Shown here piece after piece: positions 25,935 to 38,847 of a stretch of 64,000 nucleotides of DNA. The notes beneath the pieces were generated by a model. The model saw only the letters and a list, made by a program, of their open reading frames with translations. It was not told the DNA's origin and did not search any database. Source of the stretch: Brassica napus. Taxonomy: Eukaryota > Streptophyta > Magnoliopsida > Brassicales > Brassicaceae. The stretch lies in assembly GCF_020379485.1 (NCBI RefSeq), contig NC_063452.1:34371608-34435607 (forward strand). The letters are read 5' to 3'. Positions within the stretch are counted from its first letter, which is position 1; every line of letters begins with the position of its first letter. The translations under genes were made by a program, and so were the position numbers.

Positions 25935-27861
25935 TTGATTTGGATACATAAAGTAGTGGACAATCACCAGGAAGTTGAATAAATGTCATAGGAGTTAGGA
26001 TGAAGAAGCTATCCCACTTTCAAAGCAAGGGATCCCAGTTTTCCTGTTTGGGAATATGACAACTTCTTCGTCATTCTAATCAAACCAGGATGAGTCGCGA
26101 TGTAAGAAGCTTGATTTGGATACATAAGGTAGTGGAGAATCACCAAAAAGTTCAATAAATCTCATAGGAGGATGAAGAAGCTATCCCACTGTTAAATCAG
26201 GTGATCCCAGTTTTCCTGTTTGGAAATAAGACAACTTCTTCGTCATTCTAATCAAACCAGGATGAATCACGGTGTAAGAAGCTTGATTTGGATACATAAA
26301 GTAGTGGAGAATCACCAGGAAGTTGAATAAATCTCATAGGAGTTAGGATGAAGAAGCTATCCCACTTTCAAAGCAAGGGATCCCAATTTTCCTGTTTGGG
26401 AATATGACAACTTCTTCGTCATTCTAATCAAACCAGGATGAGTCGGGATGTAAGAAGCTTGATTTGGATACATAAAGTAGTGGACAATCACCAGGAAGTT
26501 GAATAAATTTCATAGGAGTTAGGATGAAGAAGCTATCCCACTTTCAAAGCAAGGGATCCCAGTTTTCCTGTTTGGGAAAATGACAACTTCTTCGTCATTC
26601 TAATCAAACCAGGATGAATCGCGATGTAAGAAGTGATTTGGATACATAAAGTAGTGGAGACTCACCAGGAAGTTGAATAAATTCATAGGAGTTAGGATGA
26701 AGAAGCTATCCCACTTTCAAAGCAAGGGATCCCAGTTTTTTGTTTGGGAATATGACAACTTCTTCGTCATTCTAATCAAACCAGGATGAGTCAGGATGTA
26801 AGAAGCTTGATTTGGATACATAAAGTAGTGGACAATCACCAGGAAGTTGAATAAATTTCATAGGAGTTAGGATGAAGAAGCTATCCCACTTTCAAAGCAA
26901 GGGATCCCAGTTTTCCTGTTTGGGAAAATGACAACTTCTTCGTCATTCTAATCAAACCAGGATGAATCGCGATGTAAGAAGCTTGATTTGGATACATAAA
27001 GTAGTGGAGACTCACCAGGAAGTTGAATAAATCTCATAGGAGTTAGGATGAAGAAGCTATCCCACTTTCAAAGCAAGGGATCCCAGTTTTCCTGTTTGGG
27101 AAAATGACAACTTCTTCGTCATTCTAATCAAACCAGGATGAATCACGGTGTAAGAAGCTTGATTTGGATACATAAAGTAGTGGAGAATCACCAGGAAGTT
27201 GAATAAATCTCATAGGAGTTAGGATGAAGAAGCTATCCCACTTTCAAAGCAAGGGATCCCAGTTTTCCTGTTTGGGAATATGACAACTTCTTCGTCATTC
27301 TAATCAAACCAGGATGAGTCGGGATGTAAGAAGCTTGATTTGGATACATAAAGTAGTGGACAATCACCAGGAAGTTGAATAAATTTCATAGGAGTTAGGA
27401 TGAAGAAGCTATCCCACTTTCAAAGCAAGGGATCCCAGTTTTCCTGTTTGGGAATATGACAACTTCTTCGTCATTCTAATCAAACCAGGATGAATCGCGA
27501 TGTAAGAAGCTTGATTTGGATACATAAAGTAGTGGACAATCACCAGGAAGTTGAATAAATTTCATAGGAGTTAGGATGAAGAAGCTATCCCACTTTCAAA
27601 GCAAGGGATCCCAGTTTTCCTGTTTGGGAAAATGACAACTTCTTCGTCATTCTAATCAAACCAGGATGAATCACGATGTAAGAAGCTTGATTTGGATACA
27701 TAAAGTAGTGGAGAATCACCAGGAAGTTGAATAAATCTCATAGGAGTTAGGATGAAGAAGCTATCCCACTTTCAAAGCAAGGGATCCCAGTTTTCCTGTT
27801 TGGAAAATGACAACTTCTTCGTCATTCTAATCAAACCAGGATGAATCACGGTGTAAGAAGC
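25935..27861 (+). repeat. 11-monomer higher-order repeat, tandem copy 3 (about 1927 bp)
   Basis: The first seven monomers repeat the unit closely: CACCAAAAAGTTCAATAAAT and CATAGGAGGATG at 26141-26175, CTGTTAAATCAGG, GAGTCAGG at 26788 (1927 bp after 24861), then GGAGACTC with GAATCACGG. The last four monomers have ordinary subtypes, and no GATATA tail is present where one is expected. The tandem run therefore fades out here. Confidence 0.7.
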
Positions 27862-30800
27862 TTGATTTGGATACATAATGTAGTGGAGAATCACCAGGAA
27901 GTTGAATAAATCTCATAGGAGTTAGGATGAAGAAGCTATCCCACTTTCAAAGCAAGGGATCCCAGTTTTCCTGTTTGGGAATATGACAACTTCTTCGTCA
28001 TTCTAATCAAACCAGGATGAATCACGGTGTAAGAAGCTTGATTTGGATACATAAAGTAGTGGAGAATCACCAGGAAGTTGAATAAATCTCATAGGAGTTA
28101 GGATGAAGAAGCTATCCCACTTTCAAAGCAAGGGATCCCAGTTTTCCTGTTTGGGAATATGACAACTTCTTCGTCATTCTAATCAAACCAGGATGAATCA
28201 CGGTGTAAGAAGCTTGATTTGGATACATAAAGTAGTGGAGAATCACCAGGAAGTTGAATAAATCTCATAGGAGTTAGGATGAAGAAGCTATCCCACTTTC
28301 AAAGCAAGGGATCCCAATTTTCCTGTTTGGGAATATGACAACTTCTTCGTCATTCTAATCAAACCAGGATGAGTCAGAATGTAAGAAGCTTGATTTGGAT
28401 ACATAAAGTAGTGGACAATCACCAGGAAGTTGAATAAATCTCATAGGAGTTAGGATGAAGAAGCTATCCCACTTTCAAAGCAAGGGATCCCAATTTTCCT
28501 GTTTGGGAATATGACAACTTCTTCGTCATTCTAATCAAACCAGGATGAATCGCGATGTAAGAAGCTTGATTTGGATACATAAAGTAGTGGAGAATCACCA
28601 GGAAGTTGAATAAATTTCATAGGAGTTAGGATGAAGAAGCTATCCCACTTTCAAAGCAAGGGATCCCAGTTTTCTGTTTGGGAATATGACAACTTCTTCG
28701 TCATTCTAATCAAACCAGGATGAATCACGGATGTAAGAAGCTTGATTTGGATACATAAAGTAGTGGAGAATCACCAGGAAGTTGAATAAATCTCATAGGA
28801 GTTAGGATGAAGAAGCTATCCCACTTTCAAAGCAAGGGATCCCAATTTTCCTGTTTGGGAATATGACAACTTCTTCGTCATTCTAATCAAACCAGGATGA
28901 ATCACGGTGTAAGAAGCTTGATTTGGATACATAAAGTAGTGAACTCACCAGGAAGTTGAATAAATCTCATAGGAGTTAGGATGAAGAAGCTATCCCACTT
29001 TCAAAGCAGGGATCCCAGTTTTCCTGTTTGGGAATATGACAACTTCTTCGTCATTCTAATCAAACCAGGATGAATCACGGTGTAAGAAGCTTGATTTGGA
29101 TACATAAAGTAGTGGACAATCACCAGGAAGTTGAATAAATTTCATAGGAGTTAGGATGAAGAAGCTATCCCACTTTCAAAGCAAGGGATCCCAGTTTTCC
29201 TGTTTGGGAATATGACAACTTCTTCGTCATTCTAATCAAACCAGGATGAATCGCGATGTAAGAAGCTTGATTTGGATACATAAAGTAGTGGAGAATCACC
29301 AGGAAGTTGAATAAATCTCATAGGAGTTAGGATGAAGAAGCTATCCCACTTTCAAAGCAAGGGATCCCAGTTTTCCTGTTTGGGAAAATGACAACTTCTT
29401 CGTTATTCTAATCAAACCAGGGTGAATCACGGTGTAAGAAGCTTGATTTGGATACATAAAGTAGTGGACAATCACCAGGAAGTTGAATAAATTTCATAGG
29501 AGTTAGGATGAAGAAGCTATCCCACTTTCAAAGCAAGGGATCCCAGTTTTCCTGTTTGGGAATATGACAACTTCTTCGTCATTCTAATCAAACCAGGATG
29601 AATCGCGATGTAAGAAGCTTGATTTGGATACATAAAGTAGTGGACAATCACCAGGAAGTTGAATAAATTTCATAGGAGTTAGGATGAAGAAGCTATCCCA
29701 CTTTCAAAGCAAGGGATCCCAGTTTTCCTGTTTGGGAAATGACAACTTCTTCGTCATTCTAATCAAACCAGGATGAATCACGATGTAAGAAGCTTGATTT
29801 GGATACATAAAGTAGTGGAGAATCACCAGGAAGTTGAATAAATCTCATAGGAGTTAGGATGAAGAAGCTATCCCACTTTCAAAGCAAGGGATCCCAGTTT
29901 TCCTGTTTGGGAAAATGACAACTTCTTCGTCATTCTAATCAAACCAGGATGAATCACGGTGTAAGAAGCTTGATTTGGATACATAAAGTAGTGGAGAATC
30001 ACCAGGAAGTTGAATAAATCTCATAGGAGTTAGGATGAAGAAGCTATCCCACTTTCAAAGCAAGGGATCCCAGTTTTCCTGTTTGGGAAAATGACAACTT
30101 CTTCGTCATTCTAATCAAACCAGGATGAATCACGGTGTAAGAAGCTTGATTTGGATACATAAAGTAGTGGAGAATCACCAGGAAGTTGAATAAATCTCAT
30201 AGGAGTTAGGATGAAGAAGCTATCCCACTTTCAAAGCAAGGGATCCCAGTTTTCCTGTTTGGGAATATGACAACTTCTTCGTCATTCTAATCAAACCAGG
30301 ATGAGTAGCGATATAAGAATCTTGATTTTGATACATAAAGTAGTGGAGAATCACTAGGAAGTTGAATAAATCTCATAGGAGTTAGGATGAAGAAGCTATC
30401 CCACTTTCAAAGCAAGGGATCCCAGTTTTCCTGTTTGGGAATATAACAACCTCTTCGTCATTCTAATCAAACCAGGATGAGTCGGGATGTAAGAAGCTTC
30501 ATTTGAATACATAAAATAGAATAGACTCACCAGGAAGTTGAATAAATCTCATAGGCGTAAGGATGATGAAGCTATCCCACTGTCAAATCAAATGATCCCA
30601 GTTTTCCTGTTTGGGAATATGACAACTTCTTCGTCATTCTAATCAAACCAGGATGAATCACGATGTAAGAAGCTTGATTTGGATACATAAAGTAGTGGAG
30701 AATCACCAGGAAGTTGAATAAATCTCATAGGAGTTAGGATGAAGAAGCTATCCCACTTTCAAAGCAAGGGATCCCAGTTTTCCTGTTTGGGAATATGACA

Positions 30801-33800
30801 ACTTCTTCGTCATTCTAATCAAACCAGGATGAATCACGGTGTAAGAAGCTTGATTTGGATACATAAAGTAGTGGAGAATCACCAGGAAGTTGAATAAATC
30901 TCATAGGAGTTAGGATGAAGAAGCTATCCCACTTTCAAAGCAAGGGATCCCAGTTTTCCTGTTTGGGAATATGACAACTTCTTCGTCATTCTAATCAAAC
31001 CAGGATGAGTCGGATGTAAGAAGCTTGATTTGGATACATAAAGTAGTGGACAATCACCAGGAAGTTGAATAAATTCATAGGAGTTAGGATGAAGAAGCTA
31101 TCCCACTTTCAAAGCAAGGGATCCCAGTTTTCCTGTTTGGGAATATGACAACTTCTTCGTCATTCTAATCAAACCAGGATGAGTCGCGATGTAAGAAGCT
31201 TGATTTGGATACATAACGTAGTGGAGAATCACCAGGAAGTTGAATAAATTTCATAGGAGTTAGGATGAAGAAGCTATCCCACTTTCAAATCAGGTGATCC
31301 CAGTTTTTCTGTTTGGAAATATGACAACCTTTTCGTCATTCTAATCAAACCAGGATGAATCACGGATGTAAGAAGCTTGATTTGGATACATAAAGTAGTG
31401 GAGAATCACCAGGAAGTTGAATAAATCTCATAGGAGTTAGGATGAAGAAGCTATCCCACTTTCAAAGCAAGGGATCCCAGTTTTCCTGTTTGGGAATATG
31501 ACAACTTCTTCGTCATTCTAATCAAACCAGGATGAATCACGGTGTAAGAAGCTTGATTTGGATACATAAAGTAGTGGAAATCACCAGGAAGTTGAATAAA
31601 TCTCATAGGAGTTAGGATGAAGAAGCTATCCCACTTTCAAAGCAGGGATCCCAGTTTTCCTGTTTGGGAATATGACAACTTCTTCGTCATTCTAATCAAA
31701 ACAGGATGATCACGGTGTAAGAAGCTTGATTTGGATACATAAAGTAGTGGACAATCACCAGGAAGTTGAATAAATCTCATAGGAGTTAGGATGAAGAAGC
31801 TATCCCACTTTCAAAGCAGGGATCCCAGTTTTCCTGTTTGGGAAAATGACAACTTCTTCGTCATTCTAATCAAACCAGGATGAATCACGGATGTAAGAAG
31901 CTTGATTTGGATACATAAAGTAGTGGAGAATCACCAGGAAGTTGAATAAATCTCATAGGAGTTAGGATGAAGAAGCTATCCCACTTTCAAAGCAAGGGAT
32001 CCCAGTTTTCCTGTTTGGGAATATGACAACTTCTTCGTCATTCTAATCAAACCAGGATGAGTCGGGATGTAAGAAGCTTGATTTGGATACATAAAGTAGT
32101 GGACAATCACCAGGAAGTTGAATAAATCTCATAGGAGTTAGGATGAAGAAGCTATCCCACTTTCAAAGCAAGGGATCCCATTTTCCTGTTTGGGAATATG
32201 ACAACTTCTTCGTCATTCTAATCAAACCAGGATGAGTCGGGATGTAAGAAGCTTGATTTGGATACATAAAGTAGTGGACAATCACCAGGAAGTTGAATAA
32301 ATCTCATAGGAGTTAGGATGAAGAAGCTATCCCACTTTCAAAGCAAGGGATCCCAGTTTTCTGTTTGGGAATATGACAACTTCTTCGTCATTCTAATCAA
32401 ACCAGGATGAGTCGCGATGTAAGAAGCTTGATTTGGATACATAAAGTAGTGGAAATCACCAGGAAGTTGAATAAATCTCATAGGAGTTAGGATGAAGAAG
32501 CTATCCCACTTTCAAAGCAAGGGATCCCAGTTTTCCTGTTTGGGAATATGACAACTTCTTCGTCATTCTAATCAAACCAGGATGAATCGCGATGTAAGAA
32601 GCTTGATTTGGATACATAAAGTAGTGGAGAATCACCAGGAAGTTGAATAAATCTCATAGGAGTTAGGATGAAGAAGCTATCCCACTTTCAAAGCAAGGGA
32701 TCCCAGTTTTCCTGTTTGGGAATATGACAACTTCTTCGTCATTCTAATCAAACCAGGATGAATCAGGTGTAAGAAGCTTGATTTGGATACATAAAGTAGT
32801 GGAAATCACCAGGAAGTTGAATAAATCTCATAGGAGTTAGGATGAAGAAGCTATCCCACTTTCAAAGCAGGGATCCCAGTTTTCCTGTTGGGAATATGAC
32901 AACTTCTTCGTCATTCTAATCAAACCAGGATGAATCACGGTGTAAGAAGCTTGATTTGGATACATAAAGTAGTGGACAATCACCAGGAAGTTGAATAAAT
33001 CTCATAGGAGTTAGGATGAAGAAGCTATCCCACTTTCAAAGCAAGGGATCCCAGTTTTCCTGTTTGGGAATATGACAACTTCTTCGTCATTCTAATCAAA
33101 CCAGGATGAGTCGGGATGTAAGAAGCTTGATTTGGATACATAAAGTAGTGGACAATCACCAGGAAGTTGAATAAATCTCATAGGAGTTAGGATGAAGAAG
33201 CTATCCCACTTTCAAAGCAAGGGATCCCAGTTTTTCTGTTTGGGAATATGACAACTTCTTCGTCATTCTAATCAAACCAGGATGAGTCGGGATGTAAGAA
33301 GCTTGATTTGGATACATAAAGTAGTGGACAATCACCAGGAAGTTGAATAAATTTCATAGGAGTTAGGATGAAGAAGCTATCCCACTTTCAAAGCAAGGGA
33401 TCCCAGTTTTCCTGTTTGGGAATATGACAACTTCTTCGTCATTCTAATCAAACCAGGATGAGTCGGGATGTAAGAAGCTTGATTTGGATACATAAAGTAG
33501 TGGACAATCACCAGGAAGTTGAATAAATTTCATAGGAGTTAGGATGAAGAAGCTATCCCACTTTCAAAGCAAGGGATCCCAGTTTTCCTGTTTGGGAATA
33601 TGACAACTTCTTCGTCATTCTAATCAAACCAGGATGAGTCGCGATGTAAGAAGCTTGATTTGGATACATAAAGTAGTGGACAATCACCAGGAAGTTGAAT
33701 AAATTTCATAGGAGTTAGGATGAAGAAGCTATCCCACTTTCAAAGCAAGGGATCCCAGTTTTCCTGTTTGGGAATATGACAACTTCTTCGTCATTCTAAT

Positions 33801-34355
33801 CAAACCAGGATGAATCGCGATGTAAGAAGCTTGATTTGGATACATAAAGTAGTGGAGAATCACCAGGAAGTTGAATAAATTCATAGGAGTTAGGATGAAA
33901 AGCTATCCCACTTTCAAAGCAGGGATCCCAGTTTTCCTGTTTGGGAATATGACAACTTCTTCGTCATTCTAATCAAACCAGGATGAATCACGATGTAAGA
34001 AGCTTGATTTGGATACATAAAGTAGTGGAGAATCACCAGGAAGTTGAATAAATCTTATAGGAGTTAGGATGAAGAAGCTATCCCACTTTCAAAGCAAGGG
34101 ATCCCAGTTTTCCTGTTTGGGAATATGACAACTTCTTCGTCATTCTAATCAAACCAGGATGAGTCGGGATGTAAGAAGCTTGATTTGGATACATAAAGTA
34201 GTGGAGACTCACCAGGAAGTTGAATAAATCTCATAGGAGTTAGGATGAAGAAGCTATCCCACTGTCAAATCAGGTGATTCCAGTTTTCCTGTTTGGGAAT
34301 ATAACAACTTCTTCGTCATTCTAATCAAACCAGGATGAATCACGGGGTAAGAAGC

Positions 34356-34510
34356 TTGATTTGGATACATAATGTAGTGGAGAATCACCAGGAAGTTGAA
34401 TAAATCTCATAGGAGTTAGGATGATGAAGCTACCCCAGTTTTCCTGTTTGGGAAAATGACAACTTCTTCGTTATTCAAATCAAACCATGATGAATGGCGA
34501 TGTAAGTAGC
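34356..34510 (+). repeat. Short monomer, 155 bp, first copy
   Basis: About 21 bases are missing between GATGATGAAGCTA and CCCCAGTTTTCC, which removes the BamHI region. The preceding tail is CACGGGGTAAG and its own tail is ATGATGAATGGCGATG, followed by GTAGCTTG. A monomer of the same length and with the same private variants lies at 54171-54325. The loss may have used the ATCCCA repeats that flank the segment in intact monomers. Confidence 0.85.
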
Positions 34511-35739
34511 TTGATTTGGATACATAAGATAGTGGAGACACACCAGGAAGTTGAATAAATCTCATAGGAGTTAGGATGAAGAAGCTATCCCCACTTTCAA
34601 AGCAGGGATCCCAGTTTTCCTGTTTGGGAATATGACAACTTCTTCGTCATTCTAATCAAACCAGGATGAATCACGGTGTAAGAAGCTTGATTTGGATACA
34701 TAAAGTAGTGGAGAATCACCAGGAAGTTGAATAAATCTCATAGGAGTTAGGATGAAGAAGCTATCCCACTTTCAAAGCAGGGATCCCAGTTTTCCTGTTT
34801 GGGAATATGACAACTTCTTCGTCATTCTAATCAAACCAGGATGAATCACGGTGTAAGAAGCTTGATTTGGATACATAAAGTAGTGGAGAATCACCTGGAA
34901 GTTGAATAAATGTCATAGGAGTTAGGATGAAGAAGCTATCCCACTTTCAAAGCAAGGGATCCCGTTTTTCCCTTTTGGGAATATGACAACTTCTTCGTCA
35001 TCCTAATCAAACCATGATGAGTCGCGATGTAAGAATCTTGATTTGGATACATAAAGTAGTGGAGAATCACCAGGAAGTTGAATAAATCTCATAGGAGTTA
35101 GGATGAAGAAGTTATCCCACTTTCAAAGCAAGGGATCCCAGTTTTCTGTTTGGGAATATGACAACTTCTTCGTCATTCTAATCAAACCAGGATGAATCGC
35201 GATGTAAGAAGCTTGATTTGGATACATAAAGTAGTGGAGACTCACCAGGAAGTTGAATAAATCTCATAGGAGTTAGGATGAAGAAGCTATCCCACTTTCA
35301 AAGCAAGGGATCCCAGTTTTCCTGTTTGGGAATATGACAACTTCTTCGTCATTCTAATCAAACCAGGATGAATCACGTGTAAGAAGCTTGATTTGGATAC
35401 ATAATGTAGTGGAGAATCACCAGGAAGTTGAATAAATCTCATAGGAGTTAGGATGAAGAAGCTATCCCACTTTCAAAGCAAGGGATCCCAGTTTTCTTGT
35501 TTGGGAATATGACAACTTCTTCGTCATTCTAATCAAACCAGGATGAGTCGCGATGTAAGAAGCTTGATTTGGATACATAAAGTAGTGGACAATCACCAGG
35601 AAGTTGAATAAATTTCATAGGAGTTAGGATGAAGAAGCTATCCCACTTTCAAAGCAAGGGATCCCAGTTTTCCTGTTTGGGAATATGACAACTTCTTCGT
35701 CATTCTAATCAAACCAGGATGAATCGCGATGTAAAAAGC

Positions 35740-38700
35740 TTGATTTGGATACATTAAAAATAGTGGAGACTCAATAGGAAGTCAATCATTCCAGTTTTCC
35801 TGTTTGGGAAAATGACAACTTCTTCGTCATTCTAATCAAACCAGGATGAATCGCGATGTAAGAAGCTTGATTTGGATACATAAAGTAGTGGACAATCACC
35901 AGGAAGTTGAATAAATTCATAGGAGTTAGGATGAAGAAGCTATCCCACTTTCAAAGCAAGGGATCCCAGTTTTCCTGTTTGGGAAAATGACAACTTCTTC
36001 GTCATTCTAATCAAACCAGGATGAATCGCGATGTAAGAAGCTTGATTTGGATACATAAAGTAGTGGAGACTCCCAGGAAGTTGAATAAATCTCATAGGAG
36101 TTAGGATGAAGAAGCTATCCCACTTTCAAAGCAAGGGATCCCAGTTTTCCTGTTTGGGAATATGACAACTTCTTCGTCATTCTAATCAAACCAGGATGAA
36201 TCACGGTGTAAGAAGCTTGATTTGGATACATAATGTAGTGGAGAATCACCAGGAAGTTGAATAAATCTCATAGGAGTTAGGATGAAGAAGCTATCCCACT
36301 TTCAAAGCAGGTTATCCCAGTTTTTCTTTTTGGGAATATAACAACTTCTTCGTCATTCTAATCAAACCAGGATGAATCATGGTGTAAGAAGCTTGATTTG
36401 GATACATAAAGTAGTGGAAATCACCAGGAAGTTGAATAAATCTCATAGGAGTTAGGATGAAGAAGCTATCCCACTTTCAAAGCAAGGGATCCCAATTTTC
36501 CTGTTTGGGAATATGACAACTTCTTCGTCATTCTAATCAAACCAGGATGAGTTGGGATGTAGAAAGCTTGATTTGTATACATAAAGTATTGGACAATCAC
36601 CAGGAAGTTGAATAAATTTCATAGGAGTTAGGATGAAGAAGCTATCCCACTTTAAAGCAGTGATCCCAGTTTTCCTGTTTGGGAATATGACAACTTCTTC
36701 GTCATTCTAATCAAACCAGGATGAGTCGGGATGTAAGAAGCTTGATTTGGATACATAAAGTAGTGGACAATCACCAGGAAGTTGAATAAATTTCATAGGA
36801 GTTAGGATGAAGAAGCTATCCCACTTTCAAAGCAAGGGATCCCAGTTTTCCTGTTTGGGAAAATGACAACTTTTTCGTCATTCTAATCAAACCAGGATGA
36901 ATCACGATGTAAGAAGCTTGATTTGGATACATAAAGTAGTGGACAATCACCAGGAAGTTGAATAAATTTCATAGGAGTTAGGATGAAGAAGCTATCCCAC
37001 TTTCAAAGCAAGGGATCCCAGTTTTCCTGTTTGGGAATATGACAACTTCTTCGTCATTCTAATCAAACCAGGATGAATCGCGATGTAAGAAGCTTGATTT
37101 GGATACATAAAGTAGTGGAGACTCACCAGGAAGTTGAATAAATCTCATAGGAGTTAGGATGAAGAAGCTATCCCACTTTCAAATCAAATGATCCCAGTTT
37201 TCCTGTTTGGGAATATGACAACTTCTTCGTCATTCTAATCAAACCAGGATGAATCACGGTGTAAGAAGCTTGATTTGGATACATAAAGTAGTGGAGAATC
37301 ACCAGGAAGTTGAATAAATCTCATAGGAGTTAGGATGAAGAAGCTATCCCACTTTCAAAGCAAGGGATCCCAATTTTCCTGTTTGGGAATATGACAACTT
37401 CTTCGTCATTCTAATCAAACCAGGATGAGTCGGATGTAAGAAGCTTGATTTGGATACATAAAGTAGTGGACAATCACCAGGAAGTTGAATAAATGTCATA
37501 GGAGTTAGGATGAAGAAGCTATCCCACTTTCAAAGCAAGGGATCCCAATTTTCCTGTTTGGGAATATGACAACTTCTTCGTCATTCTAATCAAACCAGGA
37601 TGAATCGGGATGTAAGAAGCTTGATTTGGATACATAAAGTAGTGGACAATCACCAGGAAGTTGAATAAATTCATAGGAGTTAGGATGAAGAAGCTATCCC
37701 ACTTTCAAAGCAAGGGATCCCAGTTTTTCTGTTTGGGAATATGACAACTTCTTCGTCATTCTAATCAAACAAAGATGAGTCGCGATGTAAGAAGCTTGAT
37801 TTGGATACATAAAGTAGTGGAAAATCACCAGGAAGTTGAATAAATATCATAGGAGTTAGGATGAAGAAGCTATCCCACTTTCAAAGCAAGGGATCCAGTT
37901 TTCCTGTTTGGGAATATGACAACTTCTTCGTCATTCTAATCAAACCAGGATGAGTCGCGATGTAAGAAGCTTGATTTGGATACATAAAGTAGTGGAGAAT
38001 CACCAGGAAGTTGAATAAATCTCATAGGAGTTAGGATGAAGAAGCTATCCCACTTTCAAAGCAAGGGATCCCAATTTTCCTGTTTGGGAATATGACAACT
38101 TCTTCGTCATTCTAATCAAACCAGGATGAATCACGGTGTAAGAAGCTTGATTTGGATACATAAAATAGTGGAAATCACCAGGAAGTTGAATAAATCTCAT
38201 AGGAGTTAGGATGAAGAAGCTATCCCACTTTCAAATCAGGTGATCCCAGTTTTCCTGTTTGGGAATATGACAACTTCTTCGTCATTCTAATCAAACCAGG
38301 ATGAATCACGGTGTAAGAAGCTTGATTTGGATACATAAAGTAGTGGACAATCACCAGGAAGTTGAATAAATGTCATAGGAGTTAGGATGAAGAAGCTATC
38401 CCACTTTCAAAGCAAGGGATCCCAGTTTTCCTGTTTGGGAATATGACAACTTTTCGTCATTCTAATCAAACCAGGATGAATCACGGTGTAAGAAGCATGA
38501 ATTGGATACATAAAGTAGTGGACAATCACCAGGAAGTTGAATAAATGTCATAGGAGTTAGGATGAAGAAGCTATCCCACTTTCAAAGCAAGGGATCCCAG
38601 TTTTTTTGTTTGGGAATATGACAACTTCTTCGTCATTCTAATCAAACCAAGATGAGTCGCGATGTAAGAATCTTGATTTGGATACATAAAGTAGTGGACA

Positions 38701-38847
38701 ATCACCAAGAAGTTGAATAAATTTCATAGGAGTTAGGATGAAGAAGCTATCCCACTTTCAAAGCAAGGGATCCAGTTTTCCTGTTTGGGAATATGACAAC
38801 TTCTTCGTCATTCTAATCAAACCAGGATGAATCGCGATGTAAAAATC
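35740..38847 (+). repeat. 18-monomer higher-order repeat, copy 1 (3108 bp)
   Basis: It starts with the hallmark short monomer (127 bp, 35740-35866), in which GGAGACTCAATAGGAAGT runs almost directly into CCAGTTTTCC. Further hallmarks: TTTTTCTTTTTGGG with AATATAAC near 36320, GAGTTGGGATGTAGAAAGC at 36549 with GATTTGTATAC, CTTTTTCGTC near 36868, and a T7 tract at 38601-38607. This copy is more divergent than copies 2 and 3, for example lacking the CATACGAG variant. Confidence 0.8.

Noticed and set aside
35740..35866. Short monomer as a possible insertion-site scar from a mobile element
   Set aside because: It lacks target-site duplications or foreign bases and recurs at the same place in every 18-mer copy. 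A simple internal deletion inherited by all copies explains it.
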